This document shows, piece after piece, positions 7,526 to 14,802 of a DNA stretch of 38,731 bases. Both the position numbers and the translations under genes were made by a program. The stretch covers positions 1-38,731 of the forward strand of contig CAJOLV010000010.1 in the NCBI GenBank assembly GCA_905235515.1. The letters are read 5' to 3'. How positions within the stretch are numbered: position 1 is the stretch's first letter; each line of letters opens with the position of its first letter. Below the pieces are notes generated by a model, which worked only from the letters and a program-made list of their open reading frames with translations, did not search any database and had not been told where the DNA came from. The DNA comes from an uncultured Bacilli bacterium. Lineage in GTDB: Bacteria > Bacillota_I > Bacilli_A > RFN20 > CAG-826.

Positions 7526-9682
7526 ATGGCAAACAAAAAGAAATTAGCAGTTAGAAACTTACAAATTTCCTTCAGAACTCAAGGTGGTATTTTAAAAGCA
7601 GTTAGAGGTGTTAACTTTGATTTATATCAAGGCGAAACATTAGCGATCGTTGGTGAATCTGGTTCTGGTAAATCAGTTACATCAAAAGCAATTATTGGTA
7701 TTCTTTCCGGTAACTCCATCATTGAAGGTGGCGAAATCCTTTATGATGGCCAAGATTTATTAAAAATCGATGAAGAACATTTCCATAAAATTAGAGGCGA
7801 TAAAATCGCAATGATTTTCCAAGACCCATTGTCTTCATTAAATCCAATCATGCGTGTTGGAAAGCAATTGACAGAAGCAATGATCTTAAATGGTAAAGCT
7901 AGACAAAGAAACGCTAGAAGAGAATTTAATTATCATTTAAAACTATTGAAGTATCATCTAGATGCAGTCAATGATGATAAAGAGAAAAACGCTCAAATGT
8001 GTAAAACGTTTGATAATTTCTGTATTGAATCAACGCATCTAGAGAAAGAATACAACGCCGCACAAGAAGCAGCGATTAGTTTAAAAACTAAATTAGAAGA
8101 AACAATATTCTTACTAGAAAAGAAACAAGAAGTTCCTTTAAAGAGAGAATTTAAATTTGTTTTAAAACACATTAAAGACTCAATTCATAATTTCGTTTTA
8201 AGAGAAGACGATGCAGTTAAAGGCTTTGAATTAGAAATTATAAATTTAAATAAACTCAATAAAAAGGCCATCGATGTTGAAAAAGTTATTCAAGTATTCA
8301 CTGAATTATTAAAAGTTATCACACCAGCTATAGATAGACAAAAACCTAATTATTTCCGTTTAGGTTATTACAAAATGATTCATCCAGAATTTGATGAAAC
8401 ATCTATTGAGTCTGTTGATGAGTTGGACGCGATGACTCTTAAATTCCTAGACGACAATTTCTTAAAAGAATTTATTGAGTTAGGTGCGACAGCAGAACAA
8501 CACTCAAGAACCGTCTCTGAAGAAAAGAAGAAAGTGTTATACGATGAGTTAAAAGCTTTCTATCAAGAAGTTAAAGATATGGAGACTCTTGATAAAAAAA
8601 CCCTCCTTCCAAAACTCAAAAAATATATTAAAGAAGTTGAGGATGCAATTGACTTATTAAGAACTACAAAACATAGCGTTGAGTATTCATTCGGTATTTC
8701 TGCAATGCATGAATACAATCGTTATTTTGAAGGTGTCAAACGCAATCCAATTAACCAACGTAAATATGAGAAGAATAAGGCCAAATTTGATGCTTTGGTG
8801 GCAAAGGGCAAATCTCCTTCTTGGCAAGTTGTTCCTCCATATATCATTGATCTAGAGTTAACAAAGAATAATTTGTTACAAATTATTGATAGTGTTATTG
8901 TTAGATACACTAAAGATTTAAATAAGACTAATTATGATGCAAAAGAAGAAATGATACGTTTAGTCAATCTCTTTAAAGAACAAGCATCTCGTTTAGTTTA
9001 TAGAGTGACTCAAGGTATCGCTAAAACAAGAGCGTTAGAACTTCTTAAAGAAGTTGGTATCCCAGAACCAATCATTAGATATAAGCAATATCCATTTGAG
9101 TTTTCTGGTGGTATGAGACAACGTATCGTTATTGCGATTGCATTAAGTGCGAACCCAGATATCTTGATTTGTGATGAACCAACCACAGCGTTAGATGTGA
9201 CTATTCAATCACAAATCCTTGAATTAATTAACAAGATTAAAGTGGAAAGAAATCTTTCTGTTATCTTTATTACCCACGACTTGGGTGTTGTCGCTAACAT
9301 GGCGGATAGAATCGCAGTTATGTATGCCGGCAAAATCGTTGAATATGGTACAGCAGATGATATTTTCTATGATCCTAGACATCCATATACATGGGCCTTA
9401 TTGGCATCTATGCCAGACTTAGAAACTAAAGAAAAGCTTGAAGCAATTCCAGGCACTCCACCAAATATGATTTATCCACCTAAAGGTGATGCCTTCGCCG
9501 AAAGAAATAAATATGCTCTTGAAATAGATTTTGAGATGGAACCACCTCTATTTGAGATTAGTCAAACTCACTATGCTGCAACTTGGTTATTACACCCAGA
9601 TGCTCCTAAGGTAGAACCACCAAAGATTATTCAAGAAAGAATTGCAAGAATGAAGAAGGAGGTTGAAAATCTCGATGAGTAA
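7526..9682 (+). CDS. oppD: Oligopeptide ABC transporter ATPase with ~370-residue insertion
   Basis: ATP-binding subunit, 718 residues against about 330 normally. The Walker A motif is GESGSGKS at 43-50 and the Q-loop is FQDP at 98-101. After the start of the helical subdomain, an extra region of roughly residues 128-500 intervenes. The signature SGGMRQR (527-533), Walker B with DEPTTALD, and the His switch (ITHDLG) then follow. The inserted part is Lys/Glu/Leu-rich and probably helical or coiled-coil. The C-terminal OppD domain is recognisable (HPYTWALLASMPD), but the cysteines usual in its tail are absent. GGAGG at 7513-7517 sets the start; it overlaps oppF by 8 nt. Enlarged Opp ATPases are known from mycoplasmas; whether this insertion is homologous to theirs cannot be judged here. 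Confidence 0.92.
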   Translation: MANKKKLAVRNLQISFRTQGGILKAVRGVNFDLYQGETLAIVGESGSGKSVTSKAIIGILSGNSIIEGGEILYDGQDLLKIDEEHFHKIRGDKIAMIFQDPLSSLNPIMRVGKQLTEAMILNGKARQRNARREFNYHLKLLKYHLDAVNDDKEKNAQMCKTFDNFCIESTHLEKEYNAAQEAAISLKTKLEETIFLLEKKQEVPLKREFKFVLKHIKDSIHNFVLREDDAVKGFELEIINLNKLNKKAIDVEKVIQVFTELLKVITPAIDRQKPNYFRLGYYKMIHPEFDETSIESVDELDAMTLKFLDDNFLKEFIELGATAEQHSRTVSEEKKKVLYDELKAFYQEVKDMETLDKKTLLPKLKKYIKEVEDAIDLLRTTKHSVEYSFGISAMHEYNRYFEGVKRNPINQRKYEKNKAKFDALVAKGKSPSWQVVPPYIIDLELTKNNLLQIIDSVIVRYTKDLNKTNYDAKEEMIRLVNLFKEQASRLVYRVTQGIAKTRALELLKEVGIPEPIIRYKQYPFEFSGGMRQRIVIAIALSANPDILICDEPTTALDVTIQSQILELINKIKVERNLSVIFITHDLGVVANMADRIAVMYAGKIVEYGTADDIFYDPRHPYTWALLASMPDLETKEKLEAIPGTPPNMIYPPKGDAFAERNKYALEIDFEMEPPLFEISQTHYAATWLLHPDAPKVEPPKIIQERIARMKKEVENLDE

Positions 9683-10964
9683 CGAAAAAGAAGTTTTACT
9701 TAAAGTAGAACACCTCCAACAATATTTTAAACTCGGTAAAAACGTTCTCCGTGCGGTTGATGATGTTAATTTTGAAATTTATCGCGGTGAAGTTTTCGGA
9801 TTGGTTGGTGAATCAGGATGTGGTAAAACCACAACTGGTAGAACCATTATTCGTTTGTATGACGCCACTGGTGGATCTGTTTATTTTAACGGCCAAAGAA
9901 TTGTCGCTGGAACAAATACGTATAAAACAGCCATTAAAGCTGCTCGTGCGGAATATAAAAACACAATTAAATCACTTCAAGATGAATATAAAGACTTTGA
10001 AGGTGGCTTAAAGAATTGTCCAGAATACGAACAAAAGGCAAAAGAAGCAGCGGATAAATGTAACGCTATTCTCAAAGAGAATTATGCCGAGATTAAAAAA
10101 GCTAAATTTGATCACACTAACTGTAATAAAGTTTTTGGCAAAAACGAAGCTGAAAAAGTTAGCGAACATTATTTGCCTTTAATTGAGGCAGAACAAGATT
10201 CAGAAAAGAAAGAGGCTTTGGAAAAAGAATATAAAGAAGCATATCGTCTTGCCCTTAAAGACCGCATTATGAATCGTATTCAAATGATTTTCCAAGACCC
10301 AATTGCTTCCTTAGATCCACGTATGACTGTTCGCGATATTATCGCGGAAGGTTTAATAATTCGTGGCATTAAAGATAAAAAGTATATTAATGAGCAAGTT
10401 TATCGTGTGCTCGAATTAGTTGGATTAGTAGAAGAGCATGCGACTAGATATCCACACGAATTCTCTGGTGGCCAAAGACAACGTATTGGTATCGCTAGAG
10501 CGATTATCTTAAATCCTGATTTAATTATCGCTGATGAACCAATTTCTGCTCTTGACGTTTCCATTCAAGCGCAAGTTATCAACTTATTAAATGAGTTAAG
10601 AGAAAAGATGGGTTTAACAGTTATGTTTATCGCTCACGACTTATCAGTCGTTAAATATTTCTCTGATCGTATTGCAGTTATGTACTATGGTAAAATAGTG
10701 GAATTAACTACATCAGAAGAACTATTTAAACATCCATTACACCCATATACAAAATCGTTATTATCCGCAATACCTCTTCCAGACCCACATTATGAAAAGA
10801 AGAGAAAGAGAATTGTCTATAATCCATTAGCCGCCCATGATTATTCTAAAGAAGGACCAACAATGAGAGAAGTTCTCCCTGGTCATTTCATTTATTGTAA
10901 TAGTGAAGAATTTGAAAAATATAAAGAAGAAATCAAGGCTATCGATAATGGAAAGAAACAATAA
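9675..10964 (+). CDS. oppF: Oligopeptide ABC transporter ATPase with helical insertion
   Basis: Second ATPase of the importer, 429 residues against about 310-330. I use the ATG at 9675 because AAGGAGG at 9656-9662 is 12 nt upstream; the in-frame TTG at 9663 directly abuts that site. Walker A GESGCGKTT is at 45-53. An extra Lys/Glu/Ala-rich, probably coiled-coil stretch of about residues 80-197 comes before the Q-loop FQDP (206-209). Signature SGGQRQR (264-270), Walker B LIIADEP and IAHDLSVV follow. The insertion is at a different place from that in OppD, so the two did not arise by simple duplication of an already enlarged ATPase. The OppF C-terminal domain is present (HPYTKSLLSAIP). Confidence 0.92.
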   Translation: MSNEKEVLLKVEHLQQYFKLGKNVLRAVDDVNFEIYRGEVFGLVGESGCGKTTTGRTIIRLYDATGGSVYFNGQRIVAGTNTYKTAIKAARAEYKNTIKSLQDEYKDFEGGLKNCPEYEQKAKEAADKCNAILKENYAEIKKAKFDHTNCNKVFGKNEAEKVSEHYLPLIEAEQDSEKKEALEKEYKEAYRLALKDRIMNRIQMIFQDPIASLDPRMTVRDIIAEGLIIRGIKDKKYINEQVYRVLELVGLVEEHATRYPHEFSGGQRQRIGIARAIILNPDLIIADEPISALDVSIQAQVINLLNELREKMGLTVMFIAHDLSVVKYFSDRIAVMYYGKIVELTTSEELFKHPLHPYTKSLLSAIPLPDPHYEKKRKRIVYNPLAAHDYSKEGPTMREVLPGHFIYCNSEEFEKYKEEIKAIDNGKKQ

Positions 10965-11397
10965 AACAACAATCTTAGAATATTCGATAACTTTTATTAT
11001 TTGCTTAGTAATATCTTTTCTTCTTGCCGTCATGCAAGGTATTTTTAAGTCTTATTCTGAAGTGGTGGCGTCAACAAATTGGAACATCACTAACGAAAAT
11101 CAAAAAGTATTTTTCGTTTTGACTAATAGCGCATTTGCTACTGGGATAGTTTGTGCTGGATTTGGCTTATTAGTTTTTGCTAGTAACGGTGGAGCGTTTG
11201 ATATGTTTGTCTACGGCATTAGACGATTTATATCTTTGTTTCAAAGAGATGTTAATAAAATTAAATATAAAACATTTTATGATTATCGTATTGCTAAAGA
11301 AGGCAGACCAAAAAGAACTTTCTTCTACTTAGTCGCGGTTGGATTGTTTTATGTAGTTTTATCTCTAATCTTTTTATTTATTTATTATAAGGTGTAA
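10948..11397 (+). CDS. Small three-helix membrane protein (DUF3899-like)
   Basis: A 149-residue protein starting at the ATG at 10948, inside the end of oppF (17-nt overlap), with AAGG at 10935-10938 as a weak ribosome binding site. It has three likely membrane helices (about residues 12-34, 52-75 and 122-145) and a basic cytoplasmic loop between the last two. The pattern FASNGGAFDMFVYGIRRF recalls the DUF3899 family of Bacilli, a call from memory. Its place at the end of the opp operon suggests co-transcription. A role in peptide uptake is only guilt by association. Confidence 0.7.
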   Translation: MERNNKTTILEYSITFIICLVISFLLAVMQGIFKSYSEVVASTNWNITNENQKVFFVLTNSAFATGIVCAGFGLLVFASNGGAFDMFVYGIRRFISLFQRDVNKIKYKTFYDYRIAKEGRPKRTFFYLVAVGLFYVVLSLIFLFIYYKV

Positions 11398-11398
11398 A

Positions 11399-11421
11399 AA
11401 ATCACTTTTTTAAAGTGATTT
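11399..11421. terminator. Bidirectional terminator between opp operon and ispD
   Basis: AAATCACTTT (11399-11408) and AAAGTGATTT (11412-11421) form a perfect 10-bp stem with a TTT loop between convergent genes. A/T runs flank both sides. The hairpin includes the last codons and stop of ispD, so one structure can end transcripts from both strands. Confidence 0.7.
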
Positions 11422-12093
11422 CATAATATTTAGATCCTCGATTGTTGTTATCTTGAGGTTCTTTTTATTTCCTTTTACCAAATGGACTTGTTTCCCAAGA
11501 TTATGCACTAGTTGAGCGTCATCGGTAGCAATTTGAATATTTTCAAATCTCTTATGGGCATCAAATATTAATTTGAATTTAAATGTTTGTGGAGTTTGAA
11601 CTTGATACAATCCGTTGCGGTTAGGAATTTCATCTATTATTTGTCCCTCTTTAGACATAATAATTGTGTCTGTTGCAGGAATGACAGTTTCTACGGCGTC
11701 ATATTTTAAACAAGCTTCAATATTGTCTTTAATGATAGATTCGTCCACTAGAGGACGAGCGCCATCATGAATGAGAATTACATCATCATCAGCGGTTTTA
11801 CGCTCTGATAAGGCCATTAAACCATTAAAAACGGATTGTTGACGGGTTTGTCCGCCTTCAATTACAGCTTTTAATTTATTAATACCATATTGACGACACA
11901 GTCTTTCAACTTCTTCAATATACTCTTCAGATGTAACAACATATATTTCATCAATAGATTCGCATTTATTAAATGCTTCTACTGAGTAGATTAAAAGTGG
12001 TTTCCCATTCACTCTAATAAATTGTTTTGGTAGGCCAAATCCTTGTAGTCTAGTACCTTGACCTGCAGCGGTAATTAAAGCAATATTTTTCAT
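11410..12093 (-). CDS. ispD: IspD-type cytidylyltransferase
   Basis: A 227-residue nucleotidyltransferase of the IspD/TarI family. The N-terminal AAGQGTRL loop followed by LPKQF binds CTP; HDGARPLV, QTPQTF and the C-terminal KITTIEDL are family motifs. IspD makes CDP-methylerythritol in the MEP isoprenoid pathway; TarI makes CDP-ribitol for teichoic acids. HDGARP favours IspD, as TarI proteins usually read HDxVRP there. However, the gene directly follows an SDR reductase, an arrangement reminiscent of CDP-ribitol synthases. Start at the ATG at 12091-12093, since upstream starts run into the preceding gene. No Shine-Dalgarno; an extended -10 ends 6 nt before the ATG. Confidence 0.82.
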   Translation of the reverse strand: MKNIALITAAGQGTRLQGFGLPKQFIRVNGKPLLIYSVEAFNKCESIDEIYVVTSEEYIEEVERLCRQYGINKLKAVIEGGQTRQQSVFNGLMALSERKTADDDVILIHDGARPLVDESIIKDNIEACLKYDAVETVIPATDTIIMSKEGQIIDEIPNRNGLYQVQTPQTFKFKLIFDAHKRFENIQIATDDAQLVHNLGKQVHLVKGNKKNLKITTIEDLNIMKSL

Positions 12094-12099
12094 ACAAAA

Positions 12100-12108
12100 A
12101 GAATAGCA
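12100..12108 (-). promoter_or_regulatory. Extended -10 abutting the ispD start
   Basis: Read on the reverse strand, TGCTATTCT (TG, one base, TATTCT) ends 6 nt before the ispD ATG. No Shine-Dalgarno is present in this gap, and no convincing -35 was found. If used, the transcript would start at or next to the ATG. Confidence 0.4.
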
Positions 12109-12112
12109 CACT

Positions 12113-12766
12113 TTACCAAACAAATGTATTGTTCAGGTTATATTCTCCGTTATCAATTAAGATATCTTGTCCAGACGCTGATTTATTAATAACTAATAAG
12201 AAATAAACCCATTCAGCAACTTCTTCCTCGCTTGCCCATTTCTTTAATGGAGTAGCGTCCATAATTTTATTCCATTTTTCTTTATCGTTAATGACTTGTT
12301 CATTTGAATTGGTCATCACTCCCCCTAAAGAGATAGAGTTAGCGGTTGCGCCTTGTTTTACTAAGCGACACGCAACGTTTTTCATATATCCAACGATACC
12401 TGCTTTACTCGCTACATATTCAGGAAATTCGAATCCCGATTGAGCGGAAGCAGAGGCATTGAATAATACTGATTTAACACTTGATTGAAAGGCGTATTTT
12501 TCAGTGACATTAATCGTGCCTTTAAGATTATTATCAATATCATCTTTAGAGTTTTGTAAACCAGCGTTATTAAATATGTAATCAATATTGTCTAGTTCTG
12601 GTAATTGCTCTTTTTTTGCAATATCCACTACAAAATGGTGGTATTTTTCATGATTTATGGTGGAAGCTAATAAATCTAAACCAATAACCTCAAATCCTTT
12701 TTCTAAGAAGTATAAAGCAGTTTTGCAACCAATTCCTCTTGAACTTCCAGTGATTAAAATTTTCAT
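12113..12766 (-). CDS. Short-chain dehydrogenase/reductase (SDR)
   Basis: A 217-residue NAD(P)-dependent oxidoreductase of the SDR superfamily. GSSRGIG at residues 7-13 is the dinucleotide loop, NNAG comes at about residue 66, and the catalytic Ser (NASASAQ) and YVASK (Tyr and Lys) follow. It lacks the usual long C-terminus and is slightly short for a classical SDR. It overlaps the upstream transporter gene by 4 nt (ATGA), so it is translationally coupled, and it is followed by the cytidylyltransferase. Substrate unknown. Adjacent to an IspD/TarI protein, it could reduce ribulose 5-phosphate as in Haemophilus Bcs1/Acs1-type enzymes; this is inference. Confidence 0.85.
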   Translation of the reverse strand: MKILITGSSRGIGCKTALYFLEKGFEVIGLDLLASTINHEKYHHFVVDIAKKEQLPELDNIDYIFNNAGLQNSKDDIDNNLKGTINVTEKYAFQSSVKSVLFNASASAQSGFEFPEYVASKAGIVGYMKNVACRLVKQGATANSISLGGVMTNSNEQVINDKEKWNKIMDATPLKKWASEEEVAEWVYFLLVINKSASGQDILIDNGEYNLNNTFVW

Positions 12767-13536
12767 TCCGCAAAACCTCCTTTTAAAGATTCAAGGTATT
12801 CAAAATATTCTCTCCCAACATTGTTTTTAGCCCAGCTTCTACTAAGTCTATAACCAATTGGCGAGAAGATAATTTCCATTAATAGTTCTAATAATGCCCC
12901 TAATATAGAACAGGTGACACATTGAACAAATGTCCAACTGAATCCATCCCAGAATATTGGAGCGAACACCATAAAGGTCAACATTGCAAAGATTAAGTTG
13001 TCAAAGAATTGACCGAAAAATGTGGAAATGTAACTGCGGGTAATAAATGCTAATCTACCATTAGGGTTTTTCTTAAACACTTTACCTATTGCGTAGTTAG
13101 AAAAGTTATTAATTAATGCTGAGCAGAAAAACGCAATAGTGGAACTTAATAAGATGAACCAAGTACCACCAATAATGGTGTTAAAAGCACTATAGTCTTC
13201 ATGTGGAGTAGGAATGATACTTACTATAAAGAAGATTAAACATGTTAATAAATTAACAAGAACGGCAAAGACTGACATTCTAGTAGATGCTTTAGGACCG
13301 AAATGTTTGGTCACAACATCCATAGATAAAAATGAGAGCCACGATACCAGAATTCCTCCATCAATAGCGAGGAACTCATTTTGGAAAATAGTTTTGTTAG
13401 CTAAAATGTTCATTGTAATAACGGATACTACAAAAAGAGCGACTGCCGGAGACGGAATCGCACGTAATAATAGAGCCGTTATTTTTAATTGTTCTTTTAC
13501 TCGTAAGGAAAAAGAGCGTTTAGGCTGATTAGTCAT
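12763..13536 (-). CDS. VUT-family transporter, likely queuosine precursor uptake
   Basis: A 257-residue membrane protein with about six hydrophobic helices and the features of the VUT (DUF165/YhhQ) family: an acidic helix with DGGILVSWLSFLSMDV, then FNTIIGGTWFIL and NYAIGKVFKK. Members studied in E. coli import the queuosine precursors preQ0 and preQ1. It has an AAGGAG site 7 nt before the ATG, and the leader can fold as a preQ1-I-like riboswitch, which supports the substrate. It is the first gene of a three-gene operon with an SDR and an IspD-like protein. Confidence 0.82.
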   Translation of the reverse strand: MTNQPKRSFSLRVKEQLKITALLLRAIPSPAVALFVVSVITMNILANKTIFQNEFLAIDGGILVSWLSFLSMDVVTKHFGPKASTRMSVFAVLVNLLTCLIFFIVSIIPTPHEDYSAFNTIIGGTWFILLSSTIAFFCSALINNFSNYAIGKVFKKNPNGRLAFITRSYISTFFGQFFDNLIFAMLTFMVFAPIFWDGFSWTFVQCVTCSILGALLELLMEIIFSPIGYRLSRSWAKNNVGREYFEYLESLKGGFAE

Positions 13537-13543
13537 GTAATTT

Positions 13544-13592
13544 CTCCTTGGTTTTATTTTTTATAGCGAAGGATTTAGAGGCCGAACTTCGC
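13544..13592 (-). promoter_or_regulatory. Candidate preQ1-I riboswitch before the VUT transporter
   Basis: On the reverse strand the leader forms a 6-bp stem, GCGAAG (13592-13587) with CUUCGC (13571-13566). Its 15-nt loop opens with UUC as in the B. subtilis preQ1-I aptamer. Then comes an A-rich tail beginning UAUAAAAAA that runs into the Shine-Dalgarno AAGGAG (13549-13544). Loop bases CCU can pair with AGG of the ribosome binding site, the expected pseudoknot for translational control. The tail is a few bases longer than usual. The predicted transcript start is about three bases before the stem. The class call is by eye and the gene's likely substrate, not by a covariance search. Confidence 0.55.
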
Positions 13593-13601
13593 TGCTTAGT
13601 T

Positions 13602-13630
13602 ATTCTATGCTAAAAACCTCGTTTACTCAA
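13602..13630 (-). promoter_or_regulatory. Promoter of the VUT-SDR-ispD operon, inside the galK terminator
   Basis: Reverse strand: -35 TTGAGT (13630-13625), 17-nt spacer, -10 TAGAAT (13607-13602). The -35 box lies in the loop and descending arm of the galK terminator hairpin. The predicted start near 13595 leaves a leader that begins just before the candidate riboswitch stem. Confidence 0.6.
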
Positions 13631-13635
13631 CGAGG
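13612..13635 (-). terminator. Terminator of the tetR-GT-galK operon
   Basis: Reverse strand: CCTCGTT and AACGAGG form a 7-bp stem with a GAGTA loop (13635-13617), followed immediately by TTTTT (13616-13612). It begins 6 nt after the galK stop. A standard intrinsic terminator. Confidence 0.85.
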
Positions 13636-13641
13636 AAATAA

Positions 13642-14802
13642 TTAATGGTGGTAATCAATATCCTTTGAAGGCCCATCAACAATGTCGACATTAAACACAT
13701 CTGGCATAATACCTATGTGAGAATAGTAATAATGTTCGACGTTAGCTTTAAATTGCTTAAAGTCTTCTTTTTTAATTAACGCAATAGCACATCCACCGAA
13801 ACCTGCGCCAGTCATACGAGCGCCAACTGCGCCAGCAACCTTTGCAGCTTCAACGATTGTATCCAAATGTTCGCCTGTTACTTCATAGTCATATCTCAAA
13901 GAACTATGAGAATCATCCAAAAGTTGACCTAATAATTCAATGTTATTGTGACGCAAAGCTCTCGCAAATTGATAGACGCGGTCGTTTTCTGTCACGACAT
14001 GTCTAACGCGACGATAAATAGTCTCATCATTAATAAGTTGTTCCACTCTTGTAAGGTCTTCAATTTTTAGTTCGCAAAGGTTATTAACATTAAATTCTTG
14101 ATTGATGAGTGATAAGGCTTTTTCACACTCCTCAACTCTCTTATTATATTTAGATTCAACAAGTGATCTTGGCTTATTTGTTTTCATCACTACAAAGGTG
14201 TAATCACCAAGATTTAAATCAAAATATTCATATTCAAATTTTGCACAATCTAAAAGGATACATTTATCTCTTAAACCTAACGCAATCGCGGCTTGATCCA
14301 TAATCCCGCATTTTAATCCACAAAAGGAATTCTCACAATTTTGTGCAATTTTTGCGATGTTTTTCATCGAAATTCCTAAATTATAGATATCATTTGCAAT
14401 ATATGTGACAAGGTCTAATAAGGCTGCAGATGATGATAATCCAGAACCTAGAGGAATCTGACTATCAATAAGAATATTTAATCCAAATGGAATGCGGTAT
14501 CCAGCCGCTCTTAAAGTGTAGAACACTCCAAAAACATAGTTAGCCCAATCATATTCTTTGGAATATTTAATCTTGTTTAATTCAACAGCGTATTTACTAC
14601 CAATGTTAGATGAATAAGTAGCAATAACTAGATCATCTCTTTTAGACACTAAAGCGGTGATATAACAAGATATCGCAGCAGGTAAAACCTTGCCACCGTT
14701 ATAGTCAATATGTTCACCAATAAGATTTATTCTTGCGGGAGCTTTGTAACGTGACTCTGGACTTGTATAGAAGTTATCGAAGAATAGTTGATCTAGATTC
14801 AT
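13642..14802 (-). CDS. galK: Galactokinase
   Basis: Phosphorylates D-galactose to galactose 1-phosphate in the cytosol (Leloir entry step; GHMP kinase family). The galactokinase signature RINLIGEHIDYNGG is at residues 24-37, the ATP loop GLSSSAAL near residue 118, the catalytic Asp region GIMDQAA near 166, and motif 3 GARMTGAGFGGCA near 340. Length 386 is normal. Its ATG shares one base with the stop of the upstream glycosyltransferase gene (TAATG), so translation is likely coupled, and a terminator follows. galT and galE are not in the window. The alpha-galactosidase at 23441 could supply galactose. Confidence 0.95.
   Translation of the reverse strand: MNLDQLFFDNFYTSPESRYKAPARINLIGEHIDYNGGKVLPAAISCYITALVSKRDDLVIATYSSNIGSKYAVELNKIKYSKEYDWANYVFGVFYTLRAAGYRIPFGLNILIDSQIPLGSGLSSSAALLDLVTYIANDIYNLGISMKNIAKIAQNCENSFCGLKCGIMDQAAIALGLRDKCILLDCAKFEYEYFDLNLGDYTFVVMKTNKPRSLVESKYNKRVEECEKALSLINQEFNVNNLCELKIEDLTRVEQLINDETIYRRVRHVVTENDRVYQFARALRHNNIELLGQLLDDSHSSLRYDYEVTGEHLDTIVEAAKVAGAVGARMTGAGFGGCAIALIKKEDFKQFKANVEHYYYSHIGIMPDVFNVDIVDGPSKDIDYHH

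Noticed and set aside
9663-9674. TTG start for oppF
   Set aside because: It directly abuts AAGGAGG, leaving no spacer; the ATG at 9675 has a workable 12-nt spacing.
10903-10947. Upstream start for the small membrane protein after oppF
   Set aside because: It would lengthen the overlap with oppF by 45 nt and add a Lys-rich stretch; the ATG at 10948 is nearer to the first helix and has AAGG upstream.
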